DNA of 64,000 nt from JAFGRU01 sp016934985 (GTDB lineage: Bacteria > Desulfobacterota > Desulfuromonadia > Desulfuromonadales > JAAYDE01). Below the pieces are notes generated by a model that made no database searches, was not told the DNA's origin, and was given only the letters and a program-made list of their open reading frames with translations. Within the stretch, counting starts at the first letter, position 1; the number at the start of each line of letters is the position of its first letter. This document shows, piece after piece, positions 25,183 through 34,119 of this stretch. A program made the position numbers and the translations under genes. The stretch covers positions 124,001 to 188,000 of the forward strand of contig CAXXJQ010000009.1 of NCBI GenBank assembly GCA_963665045.2, in the 5' to 3' direction.

Positions 25183-26445
25183 TTATTTGAAGTCCGGTTT
25201 GGGATAGACGACGTCAGCGGTCTTGGCAGATTCAGGCCAGACGATCTTCCTCTCACCCTTCTGCCACTGGACATCTACCATCGCATGACCGACCTGCTTG
25301 CCGGTCTTGTCAATATCCCAGTTACCGTAAAAGGACATGAATTTGAGTTCGCCCAGCGCATCCCGCACTACATCAGGGTCTACGCTGTTGACCTTTTCTA
25401 CGGCCAGAACCAGGGCCAGGACGGCGGCACTGGCTTCGGCAGCATGGTAATCAGGCAACGTATCGCTGCCGACGGCCTTTTTGAACAGCTTGACATACTC
25501 GTCCTGGCTGGGTCCGATCCAGGTTAAGCCTTCTTTTGCGGCGCCTTCCTTGGAAAAAGTCACGCCGTACTCCCAGTGGGAAGGCCCCATTACACCCTCG
25601 GCAAATTCGCCCAAGGCCTCGCCAAAGGCAGGCAGGGTCGCAGCAGCAATGAGGGAAAGAAGGCGGGTGTTGATACCAAGATCCGCCATCTGCTTGTTGA
25701 GAAGCTGGCCGTCCTGGAAATGACCACCACCAATGACAACATCAGGTGCCGCTGCTTTGAGGTCGGAGAGCAAAGGGGTCAGGTCCGTAACCCCTTTGGG
25801 ATAGGTGCGTTTAAAAACAATGTCAAAGCCAAGCTCTTTAGCTTTTTCCTCGGCACCGTCCATAACCGAGCGGGCAAATTCACTGTCCTCGTAAGCCAGG
25901 GCAATTTTCTTGGGATGGGGGTTGGTCGTGGGATCGATCTTTTTGATCATTTCCAGAGTTCCGGCATGATAGCGGGAACCGGGACCGATGGTCTGCACCA
26001 CATACTCAAAGCCTTGACGGAAAATCTTGTCCGAGGCACCGCCGTGGTCCATGTAAACCATGCCGTATTTTTCAGCAATCGGCGCCCCCGCCAGGGTGAG
26101 GCCGGAACTGTAGGGCGCAAAGGTAAAGTGGACCTTATCCGAGGTGATCAGGCGTTCCAGCAAACTGGTTACCGACTCCTTCCTCGATTCACAGTCATAA
26201 TATTTGTAATCGAGAGGAATCTTCTTGCCATCGACAGCAATCCCGCCATGAACCGAGTTGACCCAATCCACTGCGGCCTGGATGCCGGCCACGGCCTGCT
26301 CACCCGCTTTGGCATATTTTCCTGACAGAGCAGCCGGATGCCCGATAATAACCTTCTCCAATTTGGCTGCAAAAACAGATTGAGCATTAAAAATAGCCAT
26401 CATCAGGAAAACCATCAACAAAATGATTACATTATTATTCTTCAT
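25183..26445 (-). CDS. Liv-type ABC transporter periplasmic substrate-binding protein
   Basis: Periplasmic receptor for the importer encoded downstream, 420 residues from ATG 26445 (AGGAGG upstream). It has a signal peptide (MKNNNVIILLMVFLMM, cut near VFA/AKL). The mature part has the family 5-like fold: VIIGHPAALSGKYAKAGEQAVAGIQ, AIA-type KKIALAYEDSEFARSVMDGAEEKAKELG and DVVIGGGHFQDGQLLNKQ. It is longer than LivJ/LivK of E. coli (about 367). First gene of the operon; substrate unknown. Confidence 0.9.
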   Translation of the reverse strand: MKNNNVIILLMVFLMMAIFNAQSVFAAKLEKVIIGHPAALSGKYAKAGEQAVAGIQAAVDWVNSVHGGIAVDGKKIPLDYKYYDCESRKESVTSLLERLITSDKVHFTFAPYSSGLTLAGAPIAEKYGMVYMDHGGASDKIFRQGFEYVVQTIGPGSRYHAGTLEMIKKIDPTTNPHPKKIALAYEDSEFARSVMDGAEEKAKELGFDIVFKRTYPKGVTDLTPLLSDLKAAAPDVVIGGGHFQDGQLLNKQMADLGINTRLLSLIAAATLPAFGEALGEFAEGVMGPSHWEYGVTFSKEGAAKEGLTWIGPSQDEYVKLFKKAVGSDTLPDYHAAEASAAVLALVLAVEKVNSVDPDVVRDALGELKFMSFYGNWDIDKTGKQVGHAMVDVQWQKGERKIVWPESAKTADVVYPKPDFK

Positions 26446-26901
26446 CTTTCCTCCTATTTGAAGGTTAATTAACAACTCGCTAGATCAGGTTTCAAACAAT
26501 GTTTTTCTATATTTATTTAATCCATCAAAAGGGTTTTGTAAATCGGATTTTGCCTCGCAGAATAGCTTAAAATTGTTAATGTCTAAATTTCCTTTTAAAA
26601 ACAACATTTTATATTCTTTGACAAAATAAAAACAAACAAGCCCTCCACAAATACATAATTCTTTATTCAAACATCAAACCTCTGAGGACAAATTTTAGCA
26701 TTATCTTAAAATTTTTTTTTCGAGAAACTAACACAATTTTAGAATAAATGGCAAAACAATTTCCATAAGCATTTCCTATTCATCAGGAGAATGACAGGAG
26801 AAAGAGGACCGTAATTGTCCACAAATGAAGGCCGGGCGGGGAAAAACCTTTAAACTATTCTTTAGATAATTTTTTGATCACTGAAGCGTTACAGGATGTC
26901 T
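26446..26901. other. AT-rich intergenic region between dnaB end and liv operon
   Basis: 456 bases. It should carry the liv promoter on the minus strand. A 61-codon minus-strand frame (26485-26670) starts with TTG and has no recognisable product, so I leave it out. No repeat copy found. Confidence 0.5.
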
Positions 26902-28326
26902 TCAAAATAAAAAAAGCCCGGGGATTAATTCCCGGGCCCTATGTTTCGACTTGATATGCGAATCACCTTTCTTTGCGCCGTTCCTGATTCTCAAAGCGGG
27001 TATACTCGCCGAGAAAGTCAGATGGACGGTTCCCGTTGGACCATTACGCTGTTTGCCGACAATGATTTCAGCATCCTTTTGGTGGTTCTTTTCACAAATT
27101 TTGTCGTTGTCCCGACAATCATCGCAATAGACGGCATCGCGATAGACAAACATGATGACATCCGCATCCTGCTCGATGGCGCCGGATTCCCTGAGGTCAG
27201 CGAGCATGGGACGTTTGTCATTGCGACTTTCCAGGGAGCGGTTCAGCTGCGACAGGGCCACGACAGGAAGGTCCAGTTCCTTGGCCAAGGCCTTGAGGGA
27301 ACGGGATATCTCCGAAATTTCCTGCTGACGGCTCTCGGCGTTGCGGCCCTGCATAAGCTGGAGATAATCGACAATGATAAGGCCGATCTTTTTATCGGCC
27401 TTAAGCCTGCGGGCTTTGGCCCGTAACTCCAGGGCCGTAATGGCCGGGGTATCGTCGATATAGATGGGCGCGCTATCCAATTTGCCGGCAGCATTTTTAA
27501 TCCGTTCGATATCCTGCTCTTCGAGGTGACCGGTCCGCAGACGACTGGCATTTATGCGGGACAAAGAACAGAGCATACGCATGACCAACTGTTCTTTACT
27601 CATTTCGAGAGAAAAAATCACCGCCGGGACGTTACAGCCGATAGCCACGTTTTCAACAATATTGGTTACCAAAGCGGTCTTCCCCATGGAAGGCCGGCCG
27701 GCGACAACAATCAGGTCGGAGGGTTGAAAACCGGCGGTAATCTGGTCGAGGTCCTTGTAGCCCGTCGCCACACCGGTGACATGCTCCTTGCGAACATACA
27801 GCTCCTCGATTTTTTTGATAGTGGTTTTAACAATCTCCTTGGTGGAGAAAACGGACGGGCGCCCTTTATTGGAGGTGATTTCGAAAATTGACTTTTCAGC
27901 CCAATCGAGGGTGGTTTCAAAATCCTCGCCATTGAAACCCCGTCGGGCAATTTCCGTAGAAACGCTTATGAGATTGCGCTGCAGCGCCTTTTCTTTAACC
28001 AGACGGCTGTAATAGGAGATGTTGGCCGCGGTGGGTACAAAATCGACCAGGCTCGCCAGATATCCGGCACCGCCGGCAAAATCGAGTGTGCCTTTCTTTT
28101 CCAGGGCAGCGGTCAGGGTAATGAGGTCAACGGGCTCTCCCTTATTGGAAAGATCAATCATGCCGTCAAAAATACGCCCGTGCCCTTCCCGGTAAAAGTC
28201 TTCGGGAAGCAAAAACTCCAACGCCCGGTTGAGAGCCTGATTCTCCAAAAGGATGCCGCCCAGAACCGACATTTCAGCGTCGAGATTCTGAGGAGGAACC
28301 CGATGATCGAAAGTGGAATCGCTCAC
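26902..28326 (-). CDS. dnaB: Replicative DNA helicase DnaB
   Basis: Hexameric helicase that unwinds DNA at the replication fork. 474 residues, GTG start. N-terminal domain begins with VPPQNLDAEMSVLGG. The C-terminal RecA-like core has Walker A GRPSMGKTA, IFSLEMSKEQLVMRML, IIVDYLQLM and LSQLNRSLESR. A Cys cluster (CDDCRDNDKICEKN) sits in the late loop. Odd: the last codons (RARELIPGLFLF) are encoded by the intrinsic terminator stem and T run, and the stop codon is after them. Last gene of the rpsF-rpsR-DUF2232-rplI-dnaB cluster. Confidence 0.95.
   Translation of the reverse strand: MSDSTFDHRVPPQNLDAEMSVLGGILLENQALNRALEFLLPEDFYREGHGRIFDGMIDLSNKGEPVDLITLTAALEKKGTLDFAGGAGYLASLVDFVPTAANISYYSRLVKEKALQRNLISVSTEIARRGFNGEDFETTLDWAEKSIFEITSNKGRPSVFSTKEIVKTTIKKIEELYVRKEHVTGVATGYKDLDQITAGFQPSDLIVVAGRPSMGKTALVTNIVENVAIGCNVPAVIFSLEMSKEQLVMRMLCSLSRINASRLRTGHLEEQDIERIKNAAGKLDSAPIYIDDTPAITALELRAKARRLKADKKIGLIIVDYLQLMQGRNAESRQQEISEISRSLKALAKELDLPVVALSQLNRSLESRNDKRPMLADLRESGAIEQDADVIMFVYRDAVYCDDCRDNDKICEKNHQKDAEIIVGKQRNGPTGTVHLTFSASIPALRIRNGAKKGDSHIKSKHRARELIPGLFLF
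26905..26937 (-). terminator. Intrinsic terminator overlapping the dnaB 3' end
   Basis: On the minus strand GCCCGGG (26937-26931) pairs with CCCGGGC (26922-26916) around an 8-nt loop, followed by TTTTTTTATTTT. The dnaB stop codon is at 26904-26902, just beyond the T run. Confidence 0.85.
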
Positions 28327-28346
28327 GAAAAGCCCTGATTACAAAA

Positions 28347-28380
28347 ATGGCCGGGCATGCACGGAAACACGCCCGGCCAT
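28347..28380 (-). terminator. Hairpin between rplI and dnaB
   Basis: ATGGCCGGGC pairs with GCCCGGCCAT (10 bp) followed on the minus strand by TTTTTG. It separates the ribosomal genes from dnaB and may attenuate dnaB expression. Confidence 0.65.
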
Positions 28381-28396
28381 GAAAGACATAAGCACA

Positions 28397-28843
28397 TTAT
28401 TCAGACGCGACAACGGATACTTTTATGTCGGCTGAAACGTTGCCTTGCAGCTTGACGGGCACTTCAAATTCACCAAGCGCCTTGATAGGCTCTGCAAGCT
28501 GAATTTTCTTGCGGTCGATCTCAATCCCTGCTTCAATCAATTTTTCAGCGATGTCGGCTGTGGTCACGGAGCCGAAAAGCTTGCCTTCCTCACCTGCACG
28601 GTGCTCAAAAAGACACTTTACCGCTTCGATCTTTTGTTTCAGCACTTCCGCCTGCTGGGTCACCAACTGCAACTTTCTTTCAAGCTGCCGCTTCTGATGC
28701 TCCAGCTCCTTGATATTGCGAGTATTTGCGAGCAGAGCGAGGGAGCGCGGAAGCAGAAAGTTGCGGGCATAGCCCGGCTTGACATTGACCAGATCACCGA
28801 TCTGACCTAAACCATCCACATTTTCCTTCAGGATCACCTTCAT
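28397..28843 (-). CDS. rplI: 50S ribosomal protein bL9
   Basis: Large-subunit ribosomal protein, 148 residues, the normal length. Seen: MKVILKENVDGLGQIGDLVNVKPGYARNFLLP, the standard N-terminal rRNA-binding domain, then a long charged helix (about residues 42-75), then the C-terminal domain with LFGSVTTADIAEKL. ATG follows GGGAGGAAAATA. It is 19 bases downstream of the DUF2232 gene. Confidence 0.97.
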   Translation of the reverse strand: MKVILKENVDGLGQIGDLVNVKPGYARNFLLPRSLALLANTRNIKELEHQKRQLERKLQLVTQQAEVLKQKIEAVKCLFEHRAGEEGKLFGSVTTADIAEKLIEAGIEIDRKKIQLAEPIKALGEFEVPVKLQGNVSADIKVSVVASE

Positions 28844-28862
28844 TATTTTCCTCCCAAAAAGG

Positions 28863-29795
28863 CTAATCTTCCTTTTTTATTCTTGGTTTTCTGAAATCAA
28901 CCCACAAATCGAAAACCCCCAGACCAGTAACCAGCACGGGGAGCGGATTAATTGTCAGGATTAAAACATAGCCCAAAGTTCGAAACCAGGGCGCAAACTT
29001 TTTTTTCCAAAAGAAGAAGGCCACAAGGGCCAATCCCTGGACAAAATAAATTGGCAGAAGAACGACCAGAATATTCAATGCCAATATTTTTACAAGGCCG
29101 GTGCCAAAAGCGAGACCGAAACCACCGGCAATGAGAACCCATATCAGCCAGGGTGTAACCGACCAGGCGCGGAACGCGCAACCATGAATGTCTCCAGCGG
29201 TTGCGGGGAAGCTGTTTAAAAGAAGCAGCATGAACAACAGGGCACCGGCAGTGGTAACCAATGCCAAAGCCGGATAGGTATCGCGGATAAATTCTCCGGC
29301 TTTCTCCAGAACCAGAGTCAGTTCTTCTCTCTGCTCGGGAGTGAAATTGCTGCCCTTGGCAATTTGGCGGGCCTGCTCCAGTTGCCCCCCAACATATTCC
29401 TCCACCAGATGACCCATGTTCTGGTCGTGATAGAGCGCATAACCTGTCAGGCTTATAAAAGTGCCGAGCATGACGACGGCCACGGTAGTGGCTACGGCCC
29501 GGTCCCAGGCCCACTTTCTTTTCAATAGAAAAGGCAGGACAAAAGAGCCGACCCCGAACTGCAAGAGATAGCCCCCGGCCTCACCCATGCCGCCAAGCGC
29601 TGCCAAAATTCCAAAACAGAGGACGATTATGCCGCCGCCGGGCCATACCCCCCCAACCATGTGGACATAAACGGCAGGAAAGGGCACCAGGAGGCTAAGA
29701 GGCAGGGAAAACCACGGCAACCTTTCCGCCGCCATAACCAGCAGCAGGGTGGCAGCCACTCCCACAGCTATAAATAATAGTCCCCGCTGATTCAT
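28863..29795 (-). CDS. DUF2232 (YybS-like) integral membrane protein
   Basis: Membrane protein of unknown function with about eight hydrophobic segments, 310 residues. I place the start at ATG 29795 (MNQRGLLFIAVGV); a TTG frame from 29810 adds five residues. The family is recognised by position between rpsR and rplI, as is usual in Desulfuromonadales and Firmicutes, and by the closing LVTGLGVFDLWVDFRK. In Bacillus the relative YybS sits near rplI-dnaC too. No enzyme motif seen. Confidence 0.8.
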   Translation of the reverse strand: MNQRGLLFIAVGVAATLLLVMAAERLPWFSLPLSLLVPFPAVYVHMVGGVWPGGGIIVLCFGILAALGGMGEAGGYLLQFGVGSFVLPFLLKRKWAWDRAVATTVAVVMLGTFISLTGYALYHDQNMGHLVEEYVGGQLEQARQIAKGSNFTPEQREELTLVLEKAGEFIRDTYPALALVTTAGALLFMLLLLNSFPATAGDIHGCAFRAWSVTPWLIWVLIAGGFGLAFGTGLVKILALNILVVLLPIYFVQGLALVAFFFWKKKFAPWFRTLGYVLILTINPLPVLVTGLGVFDLWVDFRKPRIKKED

Positions 29796-29828
29796 AGCCA
29801 GCGTTCCCAAAAAAGCAAATTCTAAAAA

Positions 29829-30107
29829 TCAGTAGTGCCGGCCGGCAAAAGGAAGCAGGGCGATGTTGCGCGCCCTTTTGATTTCAGCACAGAGCTTCCG
29901 CTGATGTTTTGCGCAATTTCCGGTAATACGCCGCGGGATAATTTTGCCACGCTCGGTCAGGAAATGACGCAGACCTTCCACTTCCTTGTAATCGATATTA
30001 ATGGTCGCATCGGCGCAAAAACGGCAGCCTTTCCTCCGGCTCATGCGTCTCCGGGGCATGTCGCTTCCGCCACTTCTTTTAACAAAAGGTTTTCTCTCAA
30101 AAGCCAT
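29829..30107 (-). CDS. rpsR: 30S ribosomal protein bS18
   Basis: Small-subunit ribosomal protein that pairs with bS6 on the platform, 92 residues. Seen: IDYKEVEGLRHFLTERGKI, RRITGNCAKHQRKL and the C-terminal KRARNIALLPF, all conserved. It is the Cys-containing, possibly zinc-binding form (CRFC near the start and CAKHQRKLC). ATG after AGGAGATGAATC. 29 bases downstream of rpsF. Confidence 0.97.
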   Translation of the reverse strand: MAFERKPFVKRSGGSDMPRRRMSRRKGCRFCADATINIDYKEVEGLRHFLTERGKIIPRRITGNCAKHQRKLCAEIKRARNIALLPFAGRHY

Positions 30108-30136
30108 GATTCATCTCCTCTCCGGATCCCCGGTTA

Positions 30137-30550
30137 TCAGTCTTCGCTTTCCTCGGATTTTTCTTCACCCTTTTCTTCCTCAGAGGAAGATGCACTTTCT
30201 TCAGCCGGAGAAGCAGTTTCCGCTTCCGCTGCCGGTTTGGGAGCTTCTAAAGTGCTGGGATCGAATTTTTCCAGGAGCACGGATTGGAATTTGATGACGG
30301 ATTCATCCAACCGGAAACGCCGTTCCAACTCGGCGAGGCCTTCCGGCGCTGCGTCAAAAACAAACAGAACAAAGGTTCCCTTGCTCTGTTTCTGGATGGG
30401 ATAGGCGAGGGTCCTGTTTCCCCACTCGTCGATTTTGTGAAGGGTGGCATTCTGCTGGTTGAGGACTTCCTTGTACTTGTCCAGCAGACCCTGGTAGGTG
30501 TCCCCGGCGACTTCCGGATGGACAATAATGATGGATTCATAGGTGCGCAT
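30137..30550 (-). CDS. rpsF: 30S ribosomal protein bS6
   Basis: Small-subunit ribosomal protein, partner of bS18, 137 residues from ATG 30550 (MRTYESIIIVHPE; AGGAGG upstream). The core ends near residue 100 (SVLLEKFDPS) and is followed by an acidic Glu/Ser/Ala-rich tail of about 35 residues, which recalls the Glu tail of E. coli S6. First gene of the ribosomal block. A candidate promoter is at 30640-30668. Confidence 0.96.
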   Translation of the reverse strand: MRTYESIIIVHPEVAGDTYQGLLDKYKEVLNQQNATLHKIDEWGNRTLAYPIQKQSKGTFVLFVFDAAPEGLAELERRFRLDESVIKFQSVLLEKFDPSTLEAPKPAAEAETASPAEESASSSEEEKGEEKSEESED

Positions 30551-30639
30551 GTGACACAACCTCCTCTCGGATTATAGCCCCGGTCTCTCCCGGAGCAAGG
30601 AGTTCAAACAACCCTCTGCTTTTCCAATAAAAGCATGGT

Positions 30640-30668
30640 TGTTTAACACAGTTCTGAATATTTTTCAA
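30640..30668 (-). promoter_or_regulatory. Possible sigma-70 promoter for rpsF
   Basis: On the minus strand TTGAAA (30668-30663), a 17-base spacer, then TAAACA (30645-30640). It lies about 90 bases upstream of rpsF. The -10 box is weak. A hairpin with arms AACAACC and GGTTGTT overlaps it at about 30606-30645. Confidence 0.35.
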
Positions 30669-30708
30669 GGAACGCTCGCACCTGCAGGCGATACCTGTAT
30701 GGTGCAAA

Positions 30709-30739
30709 AGCGATAGCCGGATCAACTCCGGCTATCGCT
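30709..30739 (-). terminator. Terminator after hppA
   Basis: A perfect 13-bp stem (30709-30721 with 30727-30739) with a 5-nt loop. On the minus strand it is followed by TTTTGC. It ends the pyrophosphatase transcript ahead of the rpsF promoter region. Confidence 0.75.
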
Positions 30740-30765
30740 CAAAATTCAGGTGCAATCATAGCAGC

Positions 30766-32772
30766 TTAGAGCAACGGTGCAATTACCAGGGAAATAACGC
30801 TCATCAGCTTGACAAGAATGTTCATGGCCGGACCGGAGGTATCCTTGAAAGGATCGCCGACGGTATCGCCGACAACTGCAGCCTTGTGAGCTTCAGTACC
30901 TTTCTTCTCGCCCGCCAGTTCACCCTTTTCAATAAATTTTTTGGCGTTGTCCCAGGCACCGCCGCCATTGGCCATCATCAGGGCCAGAAGAACACCGGTC
31001 AAAAGGGCTCCGGCCAGCATACCGCCGAGGGCTTCCTTGCCAAGAACAAATCCCACCAGCACCGGGCTGATTACTGCCACCATGCCAGGGAGAATCATTT
31101 CTTTGAGGGCGGCCTTAGCGGAAATATCGATACATTTCTCAGGTTCGGGCTTAACCCCTTCCTTGCCTTCCAAAAGACCAGGGATTTCACGGAACTGGCG
31201 ACGAATCTCCTCGACCATCTTGCCGGCAGCCCGACCGACGCTTGTCATGGTCAGGGCACCGATGAAGAATGGCAGAACCCCTCCGATGAGAAGACCGACA
31301 ACGGTCAGGGGGTTGATGAGGTTGATGCTATCCAGACCGACCGTGGTGGCGTAGGCCGAAAACAGGGCCAATGCAGTCAGGGCCGCTGAACCGATGGCGA
31401 AACCTTTGCCCATGGCCGCAGTGGTATTACCGATGGCATCCAGACCGTCTGTAATCTCCCGGACTTCAGGGCCGAGGCTGGCCATTTCCGAGATACCACC
31501 AGCATTATCGGCCACCGGGCCGTAGGCATCGACGGTCATGGTGACGCCAACGGTAGCAAGCATACCGACGGCGGCAATGCCGATACCGTAAAGGCCCGCG
31601 CAGTAATCAGCGACCAGAATGGCCACACAGATAACCAGAACCGGGCCCGCAGTACTTTCCAGACCAACGGCCAGACCGTGAATGATATTGGTGGCCGGGC
31701 CGGTTTTACTGGCCACGGCAATGCGGCGAATTGGTGAGGACGCTGTGTAGTATTCGGTGATCAGGCCGATAACGATCCCCGCCAGGGTGCCGGCAACAAT
31801 GGCGAGAAAGACCCCGGTGTTGATCCCCATGGCGATAATGATCAGAAATGCTGCCACCAAAAAGAGACCGGCCGCGATAAAGGTGGTATAGCGCAGTGCT
31901 TCTGCCGGGTCCTTGTCCTTGAGGATTTTCATGGAGAAAATGCCGCAAACGGAGAAGACCAAACCGAACATGGCCAGAACCAAGGGCAGAATCATGGACG
32001 CCGACTGGATGTTCTCACCGCTGCCAAGCTTGGCCAACAGGGTCGGGCTGGCTGCTGAAGCGATGGCGATGGTGGCGATGATGGAACCGACATAGGACTC
32101 GAAAATATCCGCGCCCATTCCTGCGGTATCACCGACGCAGTCACCGACGTTATCGGCGATGACGCCGGGATTGCGGGGATCGTCCTCGGGAATTCCGGCC
32201 TCAACCTTGCCGACCAGGTCAGCGCCGACATCGGCGGCTTTGGTGTAAATACCGCCGCCGACACGGGCAAAAAGGGCAATTGAGGAAGCACCCATGGCAA
32301 AACCGTTAATGTAGCGAGCGGTACCAGGGTCCCCACCGAAGAAATAATAAGCCAGACCGACACCAACCAGGCCGAGGGACGCCACGGAAAGCCCCATGAC
32401 TGCTCCGCCATTATAGGAAACCATCAGGGCCTTGGCCTGACCGCCGGTACGGGCAGCTTCAGAGGTGCGAACATTGGCACGGGTCGCAGCTTTTAGCCCG
32501 ATAAACCCGCAGACCATGGAACAGGCGGCACCACCCAGGAATGCCATGGCGGTCTGATAATCCATACCGATAAGGATAAGGAGAAAGACAACGGCGATAA
32601 AAACGGCCAACATCCGGTATTCCCGGTTGAGAAACGCCATGGCCCCATCATGGATGGCAACGGAAATCTCCTCCATGACGGCATTACCGACGGGTTCTGC
32701 CTTAATTTTGGAATACAACACGATCGCGATACCAAAACCAACCAAACCTAAAATCAGGGCCAAGATCTCCAT
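30766..32772 (-). CDS. hppA: Membrane-bound ion-translocating pyrophosphatase (K+-dependent class)
   Basis: Hydrolyses pyrophosphate and pumps H+ and/or Na+ across the inner membrane. 668 residues with about 15-16 membrane segments. Seen: the substrate site GGGIYTKAADVGADLVGKVE, DDPRNPGVIADNVGDCVGD, and the late VGDTVGDPFKDTSGPAMNIL. At the cation-selectivity position the sequence is GNTTAAMGKG. Ala there, not Lys, marks the K+-dependent class by published work on this family. Na+ versus H+ pumping cannot be settled here. ATG after GAGAGGGGAAGG. Confidence 0.95.
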   Translation of the reverse strand: MEILALILGLVGFGIAIVLYSKIKAEPVGNAVMEEISVAIHDGAMAFLNREYRMLAVFIAVVFLLILIGMDYQTAMAFLGGAACSMVCGFIGLKAATRANVRTSEAARTGGQAKALMVSYNGGAVMGLSVASLGLVGVGLAYYFFGGDPGTARYINGFAMGASSIALFARVGGGIYTKAADVGADLVGKVEAGIPEDDPRNPGVIADNVGDCVGDTAGMGADIFESYVGSIIATIAIASAASPTLLAKLGSGENIQSASMILPLVLAMFGLVFSVCGIFSMKILKDKDPAEALRYTTFIAAGLFLVAAFLIIIAMGINTGVFLAIVAGTLAGIVIGLITEYYTASSPIRRIAVASKTGPATNIIHGLAVGLESTAGPVLVICVAILVADYCAGLYGIGIAAVGMLATVGVTMTVDAYGPVADNAGGISEMASLGPEVREITDGLDAIGNTTAAMGKGFAIGSAALTALALFSAYATTVGLDSINLINPLTVVGLLIGGVLPFFIGALTMTSVGRAAGKMVEEIRRQFREIPGLLEGKEGVKPEPEKCIDISAKAALKEMILPGMVAVISPVLVGFVLGKEALGGMLAGALLTGVLLALMMANGGGAWDNAKKFIEKGELAGEKKGTEAHKAAVVGDTVGDPFKDTSGPAMNILVKLMSVISLVIAPLL

Positions 32773-32794
32773 AACAATTCCTTCCCCTCTCTAT

Positions 32795-33382
32795 TTAATT
32801 GACAAGATTTAATATATCGCAATTATTGAATTCATTCATGGCCGTCTCGGCTCCTTTGCGGAGAATACACTCCACAGCTTCAACGGCAACCTCCAGGACC
32901 TTGCCCAACACCTTGCGCTCCTGGGGAGAGAAATTTCTCAATACGAAATCCGCGGTTTCTTCCTCGGGATGGGGCCGCCCGATACCCAGCTTGACCCGAG
33001 TAAAATCACCGTGTCCCAAGACCTGACAGATATTGCGGATACCGTTGTGGCCACCATGGCCGCCGCCAGTACGGACGCGCAACCTGCCGAAAGGCAAATC
33101 GACATCGTCATGAACGACAATGACGTCTTCCTCTCCTTCAAGCTTTAGAACCCGGACTGCAGAAGCAACGCTGGCGCCGCTGAGATTCATGTAGGTCTGA
33201 GGCAACAAAAGGGTTGTTTCCTCACCGGTCACCCGGCCAACCCCGTAGCAGCCCTGGTAGCCCTTTTTCTTTATCCTGACCGCATTTTTTTCAGCAAGGT
33301 TCCCGACAACCATAAAGCCGATGTTATGGCGCGTTCCGGCATACCTGTCACCCGGATTCCCAAGCCCGACAATCAGCTTCAA
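32795..33382 (-). CDS. pth: Peptidyl-tRNA hydrolase
   Basis: Frees tRNA from stalled peptidyl-tRNA. 195 residues, the family length. Seen: VGLGNPGDRYAGTRHNIGF with the catalytic His, PQTYMNLSG, VVHDDVDLPFGRLRVR with the catalytic Asp, and GGHGGHNGIRNI. The start is TTG at 33382, 5 bases after GGGGG. It follows ctc by 11 bases, a common bacterial pairing. Confidence 0.96.
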   Translation of the reverse strand: MKLIVGLGNPGDRYAGTRHNIGFMVVGNLAEKNAVRIKKKGYQGCYGVGRVTGEETTLLLPQTYMNLSGASVASAVRVLKLEGEEDVIVVHDDVDLPFGRLRVRTGGGHGGHNGIRNICQVLGHGDFTRVKLGIGRPHPEEETADFVLRNFSPQERKVLGKVLEVAVEAVECILRKGAETAMNEFNNCDILNLVN

Positions 33383-33393
33383 TATGCCCCCGG

Positions 33394-34059
33394 CTATTCT
33401 TGAGATTCAGCTTCTTCAGCAGCCTCTTCAGCAGCTTCAGCTTCTTCGCCCTCAGCAGCCTCTTCGCCTGCAGCAGCTTCCTCTTCTTCCTCAACCATAG
33501 CCTTGATTTCGCTGACGTTCACGACCACATAGTTTTCTTCATGGGTCTTCTCGACGCCGTCAGGGAAAACCAGATCGTCGATGTTGATGGAGTCTCCGAC
33601 ATTCAGCTCGTTGACGTCCACTTCCAGGAACGGCGGTATGGCCGTAGGCAGGCAGGAAACTTCCACTTCCTTGTAAATAATCTGAAGTACGCCGCCGGAT
33701 TTTTCCCCTATGGCCTTGCCGACAATTTTCAGAGGCACCATAACCTGGGTCTTCTTGGTCAGGTCAATGGCCTGAAAATCGACATGCAAAGGCCGTCTCG
33801 ACAGGGGCTCGATCTGCAAATCCTTGACGATAACTACCTTGCCGCTAAAAGGGCCCTCGCCCTGAATCTTGATCAGGGCGTTGAGTCCGGCTTCCGTGGA
33901 AAGGACTTTTTTCAGAGCCCTGATGTTGACCGCCACAGGGCAACTATCCAAGCCTTTTCCGTAACAAACTGCGGGGATCTCTCCCTGGCGCCGCAGGCTC
34001 CGTGAAATACTTTTGCCCGAGGCTTCCCGAAGGGATACATTAAGCACGGTTTCTGACAT
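33394..34059 (-). CDS. 50S ribosomal protein bL25 / general stress protein Ctc
   Basis: 5S rRNA-binding protein of the long TL5/Ctc type, 221 residues: an N-terminal L25 domain (REASGKSISRSLRRQGEIPAVCYG) and a C-terminal beta domain (about 95-185), then an acidic Glu/Ala-rich tail of about 35 residues (EEAAEGEEAEAAEEAAEE). ATG after AATGGAGG. Between prs and pth, its usual place. Confidence 0.95.
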   Translation of the reverse strand: MSETVLNVSLREASGKSISRSLRRQGEIPAVCYGKGLDSCPVAVNIRALKKVLSTEAGLNALIKIQGEGPFSGKVVIVKDLQIEPLSRRPLHVDFQAIDLTKKTQVMVPLKIVGKAIGEKSGGVLQIIYKEVEVSCLPTAIPPFLEVDVNELNVGDSINIDDLVFPDGVEKTHEENYVVVNVSEIKAMVEEEEEAAAGEEAAEGEEAEAAEEAAEEAESQE

Positions 34060-34119
34060 TATTCTAATTTTCCTCCATTTTCCGAGTATTGTTTTTTATA
34101 TTAACGCAATCGGCCGCGA

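Noticed and set aside
26485..26670. 61-codon frame in AT-rich intergenic DNA
   Set aside because: TTG start, no ribosome site, no recognisable product.
30606..30645. S6:S18-binding RNA leader before rpsF
   Set aside because: A hairpin is present, but I could not show the conserved protein-binding bulge, and it overlaps the likely -10 box, so I do not call it.
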